Assembly: GCA_943331005.2 (NCBI GenBank)
Contig: CALQJX020000019.1
Coordinates: forward strand, 1-64,000
Source of the DNA: Bordetella parapertussis
GTDB lineage: Bacteria > Bacteroidota > Bacteroidia > Chitinophagales > Chitinophagaceae
Length of the DNA stretch: 64,000 bases
Direction: 5' to 3'
Numbering within the stretch: the stretch's first letter is position 1; each line of letters begins with the position of its first letter. This document shows positions 27,280 to 36,397 of the stretch, in pieces. The position numbers and the translations under genes were made by a program. The notes under the pieces were generated by a model. The model was given only the letters and a program-made list of their open reading frames with translations, made no database searches and was not told where the DNA came from.

Positions 27280-27951
27280 CAGGATATTGTTTATCTCTGA
27301 ATTGCCACCCTTAGTTTCTTTGTTCTGTATTTTGAACAAGGTGCCTAGAAAAAGTGCAAGACCAATAAGTAAGATACATGCTGCAGAAAAGCGCTGCACA
27401 TAAATGACCTTGCGCACAGTAAGTAACCTTTTGATACGATCTGCCAGAAACACTTTTGAGAAGTCTATACCAAGTATTATTACCAAAGCAGTACCGAAAA
27501 GTATGAACCTGTAAATGCCGGATGTATTTGCAGTAATAGTAACAGCTCCCAGCCAGGTAATAAGTACACCGGGATTGAGTGTGTTTACCAGAAAACCGCT
27601 CAGCCATATTTTCATTATATCTCCACTTGAAATAGTAAGTTGTGGTGCTGAAGGACGTTTGGGTTTTAACTTCTTTAGCAGCCCTACAAGACCTATGGAC
27701 ATGAGTGCCACAGCACCTCCAAATGCTATATGCCTTTCATAAGGTTCCAGATACCTGAGCCAATTGGCGGCAATATTTGCAATTATAACATATATCGCAT
27801 CGCTTACAGATACACCCAAAACAAAAGCAAGTCCGGCTTTATAACTAAAATTGAGACTATATCTAATTATAGCAAAGAGTGTAGGCCCTACAGAAATGGC
27901 CATGAACAACCCCACCAATACCCCCTTTACTATGGCATCTATTACATGCAT
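27271..27951 (-). CDS. LysE/RhtB-family amino-acid exporter
   Basis: 226 residues with about six hydrophobic segments. The N-terminus GLFMAISVGPTLFAIIRYSL carries the family's G-x-x-x-x-x-x-P-GP-like motif, and NTLNPGVLITWLGAV the mid-protein NPK/NPG region. Inner-membrane efflux of amino acids or related metabolites; substrate unknown. Convergent with lpxK (9-bp overlap) and divergent from purC. Confidence 0.85.
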   Translation of the reverse strand: MHVIDAIVKGVLVGLFMAISVGPTLFAIIRYSLNFSYKAGLAFVLGVSVSDAIYVIIANIAANWLRYLEPYERHIAFGGAVALMSIGLVGLLKKLKPKRPSAPQLTISSGDIMKIWLSGFLVNTLNPGVLITWLGAVTITANTSGIYRFILFGTALVIILGIDFSKVFLADRIKRLLTVRKVIYVQRFSAACILLIGLALFLGTLFKIQNKETKGGNSEINNILSK

Positions 27952-28013
27952 AATCTATGGCAAGATAAGAAAAATTGACCCAAGAGCTTTAGGTTATTGG
28001 GTGATTTATCAAT

Positions 28014-28021
28014 TATCTTTG
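28014..28021 (+). promoter_or_regulatory. -7 box TATCTTTG for purC
   Basis: Exact TAnnTTTG match 40 nt before the purC ATG, leaving a short leader. Confidence 0.6.
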
Positions 28022-28061
28022 TCAACCTTTAATTAAGAAATTATTAAAACAATCTCATACA

Positions 28062-28982
28062 ATGATGCAATTACCAGGTCAAACAAATTTTTATAAAGGA
28101 AAAGTTCGTGATGTATATACAATCAATGATAAGTATATGGTAATGATGGTAAGTGACCGTATCTCAGCTTTCGATGTTGTATTACCAAAACCTATTCCTT
28201 ACAAAGGTCAGGTGCTGAACCAGATCGCAGCTCAGTTTCTTGAAGCAACAAGAGATATTGTACCTAACTGGATGATAAATACCCCGTTGCCTAATGCTAC
28301 TATAGGTTACAAATGTGAAACCTATCCTGTGGAAATGGTGGTGCGTGGTAATCTTACCGGCCATGCATGGCGCACCTACAAAAGTGGCGCTAGGGTGCTT
28401 TGTGGTGTTCCGCTTCCGGAAGGTCTGAAAGAAAATGACTTCTTTGAAAAGCCGATCATTACTCCTACTACAAAGGCACATGAAGGTCATGATGAAGATA
28501 TCACCCGAGATGAGATCATCAGCAGTGGACTGGTTTCTAAAGAAGAATACGAAATGCTGGAGAAATATACTTTAGCTCTGTTTGAAAGGGGTAAAGAAAT
28601 AGCAAAAAGCAGAGGGCTGATACTGGTTGATACTAAGTATGAGTTTGGTAAAATAGGCGATACTATTTACCTGATCGATGAGATCCATACACCAGATTCT
28701 TCTCGTTATTTCTATATAGAAGGTTATGAAGAGCGCCAGAAAAAGGGCGAAGCTCAGAAACAACTTTCCAAAGAGTTTGTACGTGAGTGGTTGATGGAAA
28801 ATGGCTTCCAGGGTAAAGAGGGGCAGCAGATACCTGAGATGACTGAAGATGTTGTGGGGCGTATCTCTGAAAGATACATAGAGCTATATGAAGTAGTTAC
28901 CGGTAAAACATTCCAGAAGCATGATGTGAACTATAATGATCAGGAGCGTAAACTGGAAGAAGCGCTGGAAAAACTAAAATAA
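28062..28982 (+). CDS. purC: Phosphoribosylaminoimidazole-succinocarboxamide synthase
   Basis: 306 residues, the length of the longer bacterial/fungal-type SAICAR synthases. Begins [20 protein letters not shown], with [31 protein letters not shown] and [15 protein letters not shown] as family motifs. Catalyses ATP-dependent ligation of aspartate to CAIR in purine synthesis. Two adjacent ATGs (28062 and 28065) are both possible. Monocistronic, with its own promoter box and a perfect palindromic terminator. Confidence 0.96.
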   Translation: MMQLPGQTNFYKGKVRDVYTINDKYMVMMVSDRISAFDVVLPKPIPYKGQVLNQIAAQFLEATRDIVPNWMINTPLPNATIGYKCETYPVEMVVRGNLTGHAWRTYKSGARVLCGVPLPEGLKENDFFEKPIITPTTKAHEGHDEDITRDEIISSGLVSKEEYEMLEKYTLALFERGKEIAKSRGLILVDTKYEFGKIGDTIYLIDEIHTPDSSRYFYIEGYEERQKKGEAQKQLSKEFVREWLMENGFQGKEGQQIPEMTEDVVGRISERYIELYEVVTGKTFQKHDVNYNDQERKLEEALEKLK

Positions 28983-29008
28983 GTAGTTTAATAATTGATT
29001 ATAAATAA

Positions 29009-29034
29009 CAAAGAGTTGCATATGCAACTCTTTG
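29009..29034. terminator. Bidirectional terminator between purC and the DUF4199 gene
   Basis: CAAAGAGTTGCAT followed directly by its reverse complement ATGCAACTCTTTG; 26-nt perfect palindrome between convergent genes. Confidence 0.85.
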
Positions 29035-29051
29035 TCTGTTTAAGTAATAGC

Positions 29052-29588
29052 TTATATTTCTTTACCTGATTCCGGCGCATTTTTCTTTAAGATCATTGCA
29101 CAAATAAGTGCTATAATAATACCTCCCGGCAATATTTCCATATAGGTGAGCAAAGAGAAGTAAACCGGATTTTTATACATTACTCTGTAAGAGTCCATTT
29201 CTTTGATCTGTGCATCTATCTTCATCTGGCTGGCACCTTTCGCTTTTAGTTGGTCTATAACACCTGCAGCATATTTCTCTATAAAGTCGGGGAAAAGAAA
29301 ATTGTATTCGAAAGCCCAGGTAATAACATACATGCTGGATGCTATAAGTGCTATATAGAGACCGATAAGGAATCCTCTGCCAAATGTAACTGAACCTCCA
29401 TTTACCTCATTTCTATACTTTCTGATACCGAAGTAAATAAGAGAGAAAGCCAGTAGCATAGATGCGAATCCTATTGTCTGACTGTATTTAAAATCGGGGT
29501 TAGACTGATACATGGCCGCACCTATGGCCATAACGGTACAGACAATTGCACCTGAAATTAATCCATTAATAAGTACAATCCTTTTCAT
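29052..29588 (-). CDS. DUF4199-family membrane protein
   Basis: 178 residues with four predicted membrane helices (about 5-27, 38-56, 70-93 and 142-164). Pattern (FGIRKYRNEVNGGSVTFGRG, central IDQLKAKG helix before the last membrane span) fits the Bacteroidota DUF4199 family. Function unknown. Stands alone between the purC terminator and the hpd operon terminator. Confidence 0.8.
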   Translation of the reverse strand: MKRIVLINGLISGAIVCTVMAIGAAMYQSNPDFKYSQTIGFASMLLAFSLIYFGIRKYRNEVNGGSVTFGRGFLIGLYIALIASSMYVITWAFEYNFLFPDFIEKYAAGVIDQLKAKGASQMKIDAQIKEMDSYRVMYKNPVYFSLLTYMEILPGGIIIALICAMILKKNAPESGKEI

Positions 29589-29692
29589 ATTAGCGGTAGA
29601 ATATTGACAATGATAATAAGGTAGTATATGGAAAAAATGATAGCTACTAAACCGTGATTAAATTATGATGTTCACAATATATGCTATAAATA

Positions 29693-29725
29693 ATACAGGA
29701 GCTTTGGTTATCAAAGCTCCTGTAT
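29693..29725 (-). terminator. Terminator of the hmgA-hpd operon
   Basis: ATACAGGAGCTTTG (29693-29706) and CAAAGCTCCTGTAT (29712-29725), 14-bp perfect stem with 5-nt loop, 24 nt beyond the hpd stop codon. Confidence 0.85.
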
Positions 29726-29749
29726 GTAAAATGATAGATAGTAACCTAA

Positions 29750-30880
29750 TTAAAGGTTGCCACGTTTTGCCTGTTCTCTTTCTATAGATTCGAACAATGC
29801 CTTGAAATTACCTGCACCAAAGCTCTGTGCACCCTTGCGCTGAATGATCTCGAAGAATAGGGTAGGACGGTCTTCAACCGGCTTGGTAAACAGTTGCAGC
29901 AAATAGCCTTCCTCATCGCAGTCTACCAGTATACCCAGTTCCTGAAGTGGCGCTATATCTTCGTCAATCTTACCTACGCGGTTAGGAAGATCTTCGTAAT
30001 AGGCAGATGGTGGTGCATCGAGGAATTCTACACCCCTCGATTTAAGATCACGTACAGTTGCCACAATATCATTGGTTGCAATAGCAACGTGCTGCACACC
30101 TTCTCCTTCATAGTAATCCAGATATTCCTCGATCTGTGATTTCTTTTTGCCTTCTGCCGGTTCGTTTATCGGGAACTTCACAAAACCATTGCCATTGCTC
30201 ATAACCTTACTCATAAGGGCAGAGTATTCGGTATTGATCTGTTTGTCATCGAAAGAAAGAATGTTCACAAAACCCATTACATCTTCATACCATTTGATGG
30301 TTGGGTTCATGCGGTTCCAACCTACATTACCTACACAATGATCCACATGTAGCAGGCCAGTACTCGTTGGCTGATATGCGCTTTTCCATTCTTTATAGCC
30401 TGGCATAAATATACCGTTGTAGTTCTTGCGTTCTACAAAAAGGTGCACAGTTTCGCCATAGGTATAGATACCACTCATACGCACCTCGCCATTTTCGTCG
30501 GTAAGTGTTGCAGGCTCCATATATGATCTGCCACCACGGCTCATCGTTTCTTCATAGGCTTTGTAAGCATCATCTACCCAAAGGGCCAGGATTTTCACAC
30601 CATCGCCATGTTTTTTAACATGCTCAGAAACCGGATGGTCTGACTTTAGTGCACTAGTAAGTACTAATCTGATCTTGCCCTGCTGCAGTACATAAGATGC
30701 TCTGTCGCGCACTCCTGTTTCCGGACCAGCATATGCCAGCGATTGGAAACCGAAAGCGGTTTTGTAGTAGTGTGCTGCCTGCTTGGCATTACCTACATAA
30801 AACTCTATGTGATCTGTGCCGTTGATAGGTAAGAAATCTTGTGCCAGTTTCATTTTCTGGCTGGTTGTCATTGTATCCAT
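29750..30880 (-). CDS. hpd: 4-hydroxyphenylpyruvate dioxygenase
   Basis: 376 residues. Two vicinal-oxygen-chelate halves; the iron-binding pattern is recognisable in LLHVDHCVGNV (first His), GEGVQHVAIATNDI (second His) and FFEIIQRKG (Glu). Converts 4-hydroxyphenylpyruvate to homogentisate in tyrosine breakdown; cytoplasmic, Fe(II)-dependent. Lies 58 nt downstream of hmgA on the same strand, so substrate production and use are co-transcribed. The next pathway genes (maleylacetoacetate isomerase, fumarylacetoacetase) are not in the window. Confidence 0.96.
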   Translation of the reverse strand: MDTMTTSQKMKLAQDFLPINGTDHIEFYVGNAKQAAHYYKTAFGFQSLAYAGPETGVRDRASYVLQQGKIRLVLTSALKSDHPVSEHVKKHGDGVKILALWVDDAYKAYEETMSRGGRSYMEPATLTDENGEVRMSGIYTYGETVHLFVERKNYNGIFMPGYKEWKSAYQPTSTGLLHVDHCVGNVGWNRMNPTIKWYEDVMGFVNILSFDDKQINTEYSALMSKVMSNGNGFVKFPINEPAEGKKKSQIEEYLDYYEGEGVQHVAIATNDIVATVRDLKSRGVEFLDAPPSAYYEDLPNRVGKIDEDIAPLQELGILVDCDEEGYLLQLFTKPVEDRPTLFFEIIQRKGAQSFGAGNFKALFESIEREQAKRGNL

Positions 30881-30938
30881 ATAAATAATAAATTAAATTA
30901 TTTTGTATTTTGTTAGTGTAAGTGAAACAAAGCAGCCA

Positions 30939-32099
30939 TTATTCTGACCAGCTGTAAACATATCGATCATCTTCTATTCCCAGTGCTTCCTGAGTGAGAA
31001 TAAGCGGGTGGAAAGAGTCTACCATAACGGCCAGTTCCTTCGTTTCTTTAGCGCCAATGCTTTTCTCTACAGTACCCGGGTGCGGACCATGTGGTATGCC
31101 TGCCGGATGCAGTGTTATCATGCCACGTTCCACATGTTTGCGGCTCATAAAGTCGCCATCCACATAATAGAGCACTTCGTCACTGTCTATGTTGCTGTGG
31201 TTATATGGAGCAGGTATAGATTGCGGGTGATAATCGAAAAGACGGGGCACAAAAGAACAGATAACGAAGTTATGTGCGTCGAACATCTGGTGTACCGGCG
31301 GTGGCTGATGTACGCGGCCGGTAATAGGTTCGAAATCGTGAATACTAATAGCATATGGATATTCACAGCCATCCCAGCCAACTACATCGAACGGATGATT
31401 GCCATACCAGATAGGATACAGGAATCCTTTTTTCTTTACCTGAATCAGGAATTCGCCCTTTACATCAAAGGTTTCCAGATCTTGTGGTTGCCTGATATCG
31501 CGCTCACAGAATGGTGCATGTTCCAGCAACTGACCGTATTTGCTCAGATAACGTTTTGGGAAAGTGATAGGACTGAAAGACTCAATAATAAATAATCGGT
31601 TGTTTTCATCCTCGAACTGTACCTGATATATAGTGCCACGTGGCACTACCACATAGTCGCCATAACCAAATGGGATCTGGCCATATTGTGTTTTTAAAAC
31701 GCCTCTTCCCTCATGTATGAACAGCACCTCATCTGTATCGGCATTTTTGTAAAAAACATTATGTGCAAGCCCTTTTTTAGGTGCAGCAAGTGTCAGCTGC
31801 ACATCATTATTGAAAAGAAGTGTTTTGCGACTTTTTATATAATCATCTTCCGGATTTACCTTAAATCCTTTAAAGCTGCGATGCTTCAGTATGTTGGATG
31901 TAGCAGCAACCGGAGCTACATTTACTGGTTCTTCTGCCCTGACAATAATGGTAGGCGGATGAATGTGGTATAGTAGCGATGAGTTTGATGAGAACCCTTC
32001 TGTACTGAACAATTGTTCTGAATATAGGCCACCATCAGGTTTGCGGAACTGAATGTGCCGCTTCTGAGGGATCTGACCCAGTTTATAATAATGAGGCAT
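30939..32099 (-). CDS. hmgA: Homogentisate 1,2-dioxygenase
   Basis: 386 residues, somewhat shorter than the ~430-450-residue classic enzyme but with its cupin core: ADTDEVLFIHEGRGVLKTQY, YVVVPRGTIYQV, IDSDEVLYYVDGDF and HPAGIPHGPHPGTVEKS, which carry the His/Glu iron ligands. Opens the ring of homogentisate to maleylacetoacetate. First gene of the hmgA-hpd operon, preceded by a -7 box 16 nt upstream of the ATG. Confidence 0.94.
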   Translation of the reverse strand: MPHYYKLGQIPQKRHIQFRKPDGGLYSEQLFSTEGFSSNSSLLYHIHPPTIIVRAEEPVNVAPVAATSNILKHRSFKGFKVNPEDDYIKSRKTLLFNNDVQLTLAAPKKGLAHNVFYKNADTDEVLFIHEGRGVLKTQYGQIPFGYGDYVVVPRGTIYQVQFEDENNRLFIIESFSPITFPKRYLSKYGQLLEHAPFCERDIRQPQDLETFDVKGEFLIQVKKKGFLYPIWYGNHPFDVVGWDGCEYPYAISIHDFEPITGRVHQPPPVHQMFDAHNFVICSFVPRLFDYHPQSIPAPYNHSNIDSDEVLYYVDGDFMSRKHVERGMITLHPAGIPHGPHPGTVEKSIGAKETKELAVMVDSFHPLILTQEALGIEDDRYVYSWSE

Positions 32100-32115
32100 T
32101 GTGGGATGTTTGCAG

Positions 32116-32123
32116 CAAATTTA
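32116..32123 (-). promoter_or_regulatory. -7 box TAAATTTG (minus strand) for hmgA-hpd
   Basis: Plus-strand CAAATTTA; exact consensus, 16 nt before the hmgA start codon. Confidence 0.6.
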
Positions 32124-32315
32124 AACATTTCCACGGGTTTAAAACCTTTTGTTGGATTGCCTGAATGTTGAAAGAACTATTAAAAAACAGATTAATTTTT
32201 AAGGTATTTACTCTTTTTTAATACTTTGAATGTTTGATGTATAATTTAGGTAGCGAATCTTGTTTTACAGCTTCAGGATGTATTTCTGTAACTTTACTCA
32301 ATAACTACCACAACA

Positions 32316-32792
32316 ATGAGACCCATATTACTACTTCTACTTTCGTTACTTCTGGTTTCTTCATCCTGCAATAAGCCGGAAGATGATAAATATGTAGCAG
32401 ATGCGCTTGTTTTTGGTACATACCATGGTATGTGCGCCAGCAATTGTGTAGATATGTATGAGATCAGATACTCTACGATGGCAAAGGATGATAGTGTAAA
32501 ATATACTGATCTCACCTGGAATTACACCTTCAAAACATACAGGCTGATTGCAAAGACCAAGCAGCAAATAGCTGTGCAGTTGCTCAGCGAAGTACCCAAA
32601 GAACTGTTTGCGAATGGCGCTACAACTTATGGTAGCCCCGATAGTCATGATCAGGGAGGTGTATATCTGGAAGTGAAGAGTATACCCGGCAACTATAAAT
32701 TCAAGCTGGATATGGATGATACCCCCGATCAGTCTGATGAAGTAAAGGCATTCAAACAGAAAGTACTTACCGTTCTCAGGCAAATTCAGTAA
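32316..32792 (+). CDS. Putative lipoprotein, paralogue of the next gene
   Basis: 158 residues. Signal sequence MRPILLLLLSLLLVSSSCN with a probable lipidated Cys18. The mature part shows FGTYHGMCASNC (Cys-x3-Cys), KDDSVKYTDLTW, KELF, a PDSHDQGGVYLE block and DDTPDQSDEVKAFKQKVL, all repeated in the adjacent gene. I do not recognise the family. Probably lipid-anchored in the periplasm or outer membrane. The two genes are 35 nt apart and likely co-transcribed. Confidence 0.75.
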   Translation: MRPILLLLLSLLLVSSSCNKPEDDKYVADALVFGTYHGMCASNCVDMYEIRYSTMAKDDSVKYTDLTWNYTFKTYRLIAKTKQQIAVQLLSEVPKELFANGATTYGSPDSHDQGGVYLEVKSIPGNYKFKLDMDDTPDQSDEVKAFKQKVLTVLRQIQ

Positions 32793-32827
32793 GGAAGAAC
32801 TAATATTGCATCATTAAATCCATTTAT

Positions 32828-33295
32828 CTGAAATATCGTCTGCTTTTTACCGTATTGCTGTGCTCTTGCCTTTCTGTTTTCGGGCAGGCACCAATAGAAG
32901 TTGATAAACTGATATTTGGTACCTACCATGCAGCATGTACCACCAACTGTATGAGAATATACAGGGTAGATAACACCATGCTATGTAAAGACGATAGCGC
33001 ACATTATTCTTCTTTGAACTGGTTTTATGATTTTACCAATACCAGAACACTTGGTGCAGATAAGTATATACTGGCAAAGGATCTGTTAAAACAAATTCCT
33101 ATTGAGCTGTTTTCCAAAAACCGAATTGTGATCGGTTGCCCCGATTGTAACGATCAGGGAGGGATATTTATGGAAATCATGAGTGGTCCGGCAATTGTGC
33201 GACTAAAACTGGATATAAATGATACACCCGATCAAACAAAAGATATAATAGCCTTCAAACAGAAAATGCTGGCTATTGTAAATAAACTACAGTAG
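32828..33295 (+). CDS. Small exported protein, tandem paralogue, likely CTG start
   Basis: 155 residues if translation begins at CTG 32828, giving MKYRLLFTVLLCSCLSVFGQ, a complete signal peptide; the frame is open only from 32819 (stop TAA 32816-32818) and holds no ATG or GTG before it. The alternative TTG at 32855 would cut the signal peptide in half. Mature region parallels the upstream gene: FGTYHAACTTNC, CKDDSAHYSSLNWFYDF, IPIELF, CPDCNDQGGIFME, DTPDQTKDIIAFKQKML. It has two additional cysteines (CPDC). Signal peptidase I site expected after FGQ rather than a lipobox. Family and function unknown. Confidence 0.65.
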   Translation: MKYRLLFTVLLCSCLSVFGQAPIEVDKLIFGTYHAACTTNCMRIYRVDNTMLCKDDSAHYSSLNWFYDFTNTRTLGADKYILAKDLLKQIPIELFSKNRIVIGCPDCNDQGGIFMEIMSGPAIVRLKLDINDTPDQTKDIIAFKQKMLAIVNKLQ

Positions 33296-33365
33296 TTCCT
33301 GATTTTTACTGCCTAATAATTATTGACAGTTTTATTCTATTTTCATTGGCTCATTGGTCAATATC

Positions 33366-34784
33366 ATGGATAGAAGAAAATTCATAGTTCGCTCAACACT
33401 TGCAGGTTCTGCTTTATTGCTGTCTCGTTATACCCGTGTATTGGGAATGAGTACAGGTGGTTTCCCTACGGTGAGGGTGCCTGAATCCAAAAGGAAATTT
33501 ACCAGCAAGGCTGTGGAACGTGTAATTGCGGAAGTGAAAAGTAAAATAGGTAATAAGGAACTGGGCTGGATGTTTGAGAACTGTTTCCCTAATACACTAG
33601 ACACTACTGTAGACTTCAGTGTAACAGACGGACGACCAGATACCTATGTGATAACCGGAGATATTGATGCCATGTGGCTCAGAGACTCATCGGCGCAGGT
33701 GTGGCCTTACCTGCCATTGTGCATGGAAGATGAACCATTGAAACAACTCATAGCCGGGGTTATCAACAGGCAAACAAAGTGCATATTAAAGGATCCTTAC
33801 GCCAATGCTTTCTATAAAGATGAACACAAAATAAGTGAATGGAAGGACGATAATACCAAAATGCAGCCGGGTATTCACGAACGTAAATGGGAAATAGACA
33901 GTTTGTGTTATCCCATAAGACTTGCATATGGCTACTGGAAACAAACCGGCGATACTTCGCCATTCGATAAACAATGGATCGCTGCAATGCAATTGGTGCT
34001 GCAGACATTCACAGAACAGCAAAGAAAGCACGACAAAGGTCCGTATACTTTTATGCGCCGGACAGAATATGCTACCGATAGCTTGCCACTTGGTGGCTAT
34101 GGATATCCGGTAAAGCCTAATGGCATGATCTGCTCTATGTTCAGGCCCAGCGATGATGCTACTGTTTACCCCTATCTGATTCCATCGAATTTGTTTGCAT
34201 TGGAGAGCCTGCGACAAATGAAGCAGCTTTTTAAAGCTATAGGTTATAGTAATACTAACGCACCTGATGTGTTGATAAAGGATATTACAGCAGGATTGAT
34301 GGGCAATGCCACCGTCATTAATTCTGAATTTGGTGAGGTATATTCTTATGAGGTAAATGGTTATGGCAGCATGAACCTGATGGATGATGCCAATGTGCCT
34401 TCGTTGCTTTCTATGGCATACCTGATACCTGACATGGAAGCAAACCCGATATACAGGAACACCAGAAACTTTGTGCTTTCAAAACGTAATCCGTTCTTCT
34501 TTCAAGGAAAAGCGGCAGAGGGTATAGGAGGACCACATGTGGGTATGGATTACATTTGGCCGCTAAGTATAACAATGCGGGGACTGACCAGCAAAGATGA
34601 GCAGGAGATAAAAGCCTGCCTGAAAACACTTCAGAATACTCATGCCGATACTGGTTTTATGCACGAGGCATTTCATAAGGACAATGCCACCAAATTCACC
34701 CGACCATGGTTTGCATGGGCAAATACACTGTTCGGGGAATTTGTATGGAAAGTTTATAAAGAAAACCCCCAACTGCTGAGTTAG
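33366..34784 (+). CDS. Glycoside hydrolase family 125 (exo-alpha-1,6-mannosidase-like)
   Basis: 472 residues from ATG 33366; an in-frame TTG at 33354 is less likely. N-terminus MDRRKFIVRSTLAGSALLLS is a twin-arginine-like signal. Family signatures: TGDIDAMWLRDSSAQVWPYL near residue 95, FMRRTEYATDSLPLGGYG, PVKPNGMICSMFRPSDDA, and GIGGPHVGMDYIWPLSI. Members release alpha-1,6-linked mannose by an inverting mechanism with an active-site Asp and Glu. Probably periplasmic. No other glycan-degradation genes (SusCD, other GHs) sit beside it, so it is not in a typical polysaccharide utilisation locus. Confidence 0.9.
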   Translation: MDRRKFIVRSTLAGSALLLSRYTRVLGMSTGGFPTVRVPESKRKFTSKAVERVIAEVKSKIGNKELGWMFENCFPNTLDTTVDFSVTDGRPDTYVITGDIDAMWLRDSSAQVWPYLPLCMEDEPLKQLIAGVINRQTKCILKDPYANAFYKDEHKISEWKDDNTKMQPGIHERKWEIDSLCYPIRLAYGYWKQTGDTSPFDKQWIAAMQLVLQTFTEQQRKHDKGPYTFMRRTEYATDSLPLGGYGYPVKPNGMICSMFRPSDDATVYPYLIPSNLFALESLRQMKQLFKAIGYSNTNAPDVLIKDITAGLMGNATVINSEFGEVYSYEVNGYGSMNLMDDANVPSLLSMAYLIPDMEANPIYRNTRNFVLSKRNPFFFQGKAAEGIGGPHVGMDYIWPLSITMRGLTSKDEQEIKACLKTLQNTHADTGFMHEAFHKDNATKFTRPWFAWANTLFGEFVWKVYKENPQLLS

Positions 34785-34791
34785 GGGTTTT
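34762..34791. terminator. Hairpin terminator enclosing the GH125 stop codon
   Basis: AAAACCCC-C-AAC (34762-34773) pairs with GTT-A-GGGGTTTT (34780-34791); the TAG stop at 34782-34784 is inside the stem. Serves convergent GH125 and pyk genes, which are only 10 nt apart. Confidence 0.8.
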
Positions 34792-34794
34792 GAT

Positions 34795-36219
34795 CTAAGA
34801 TACTTTAGTAACCTTCACCATGTTGGTAGGCAGATGTGCTTCGACCGGCATACTGCCGGTATTGACCACTACATCTCCCGATTTTAGCAGCCCTTTCTCC
34901 ATAAGTATGCGGTGCTGGTCTGCAATTACAGCGTCTATGCTCTCTTCTTTGTCGTAGTAGAATGCCTGTACACCCCAACTGAGACTAAGCTGATTGATAA
35001 GCGTCTGTGTTTTGGTAAACACAAACAACTGAGCCTGCGGCCTGTAGCTTGACAACATGAATCCTGTATAGCCCGACTGTGTCATGCCAATAAGCGCATT
35101 TGCCTTAATGTCGCTGGATATCTGGCAGGCATTGTAGCAAAGTGCATCGCTGAGGAATGATGGAGAGTGTGGCTGTGGTGTGAGGTTGCGATTGTAGACA
35201 GTTTCTTCTTTTTCTACCTCGTTGATGATGCTTACCATGGTACGCACCACCTGTTCAGGGTACTGCCCCATAGCTGTTTCACCACTTAGCATTACGGCAT
35301 CAGCACCTTCCATTACGGCATTGGCTACATCGGTTATTTCGCTTCTGTTGGGGCGTGGCCTGTCTATCATGCTCTCCATCATCTGGGTTGCTATGATCAC
35401 AGGCTTGGCACGGTGAATGCACTTGCGCACAATGTTCTTCTGAATCATAGGAATCTGCTCCAATGGCAGTTCCACACCCAGGTCGCCACGAGCCACCATA
35501 ACGGCATCAGATGCCAGTATGATCTCGCGGAGATGTATGAGCGCTTCGGGTTTCTCTATCTTAGATATGATCTTGGCGTTGCTGTTCTTATTTTTGATGC
35601 GCTCTCTAAGTTCAGTAACATCCTGTGGCGTACGAACAAATGAAAGAGCTACCCAGTCTATATCCTGACTGATAATGAAATCGAGGTCATTAAGGTCTTT
35701 TTCAGAGAGAGAAGGCAGTGAAATTTTGGTATCTGGCAGGTTGATGCCTTTGTTTGAAGACAGTATACCTGGTGTAACCACCTCTACCATCACTCGTTTT
35801 GCATCGTGGTCTATATCTTTTACCATTACTTCAATCTTACCATCATCGAGCAGGATCTTCTCATTCACCTTCACATCGTTGTGGAAGTTGGGGTAGGAGA
35901 GATATACCTGTTCTGCTGTGCCAATACATTTATCGTTGGTGAAATAGAACGTATCTCCTTGTTTCAGGTCGAGTGCATTGTCTTGAATGATGCCTACACG
36001 GAGTTTTGGTCCCTGAAGGTCGGCAAGTATAGCAATGTTGAACGGGAATGTGTTGTTGATGGCACGAATACGGTCTATTACCTCTTTGTGCTGCTGATGT
36101 GTGCCATGAGAAAAGTTGAGGCGGAACACATTGACGCCTGCATGAACGAGGGCCAGTAATTTTTCGGGTGAGTTGCAGGCTGGGCCTACTGTAGCTATGA
36201 TCTTGGTCTTATGAAGCAT
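34795..36219 (-). CDS. pyk: Pyruvate kinase
   Basis: 474 residues, normal length. Typical blocks: TKIIATVGPACNSPEKL, VFRLNFSHGTHQ, LADLQGPKLRVG, ISKIEKPEAL, VMVARGDLGVELPLEQIP (the family signature), and RPNRSEITDVANAVMEGADAV with substrate Thr/Glu region. Converts phosphoenolpyruvate and ADP to pyruvate and ATP, the last glycolytic step. Single transcription unit, convergent with GH125 and divergent from rluF. Confidence 0.97.
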   Translation of the reverse strand: MLHKTKIIATVGPACNSPEKLLALVHAGVNVFRLNFSHGTHQQHKEVIDRIRAINNTFPFNIAILADLQGPKLRVGIIQDNALDLKQGDTFYFTNDKCIGTAEQVYLSYPNFHNDVKVNEKILLDDGKIEVMVKDIDHDAKRVMVEVVTPGILSSNKGINLPDTKISLPSLSEKDLNDLDFIISQDIDWVALSFVRTPQDVTELRERIKNKNSNAKIISKIEKPEALIHLREIILASDAVMVARGDLGVELPLEQIPMIQKNIVRKCIHRAKPVIIATQMMESMIDRPRPNRSEITDVANAVMEGADAVMLSGETAMGQYPEQVVRTMVSIINEVEKEETVYNRNLTPQPHSPSFLSDALCYNACQISSDIKANALIGMTQSGYTGFMLSSYRPQAQLFVFTKTQTLINQLSLSWGVQAFYYDKEESIDAVIADQHRILMEKGLLKSGDVVVNTGSMPVEAHLPTNMVKVTKVS

Positions 36220-36384
36220 TATTCAGTGTTTTCTTGTGCAAATATTCCTTTTTTCTGCAAAAAACGAATGGAAATGTGTTTATGTTTTTGCTAAGAATAT
36301 GATGACTATGTGAGTAACAAAGGTAGCGAATATAGCCCAGCTATGTATGTGCAGGGCAGATGACCAGTTATGGTGCTTTTTGAA

Positions 36385-36392
36385 TACTTTTG
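36385..36392 (+). promoter_or_regulatory. -7 box TACTTTTG for rluF
   Basis: Exact match ending 5 nt before the ATG at 36398; supports this start over an in-frame ATG at 36347. Confidence 0.62.
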
Positions 36393-36397
36393 CCACA

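Noticed and set aside
33366..34784. Polysaccharide utilisation locus around GH125
   Set aside because: No SusC/SusD, other glycosidases or hybrid regulators nearby; neighbours are pyk and unknown small proteins.
36347..36397. ATG start adding 17 residues to RluF
   Set aside because: The extra residues (MCRADDQLWCF) do not fit the S4 domain start and are in front of the promoter box; ATG 36398 fits.
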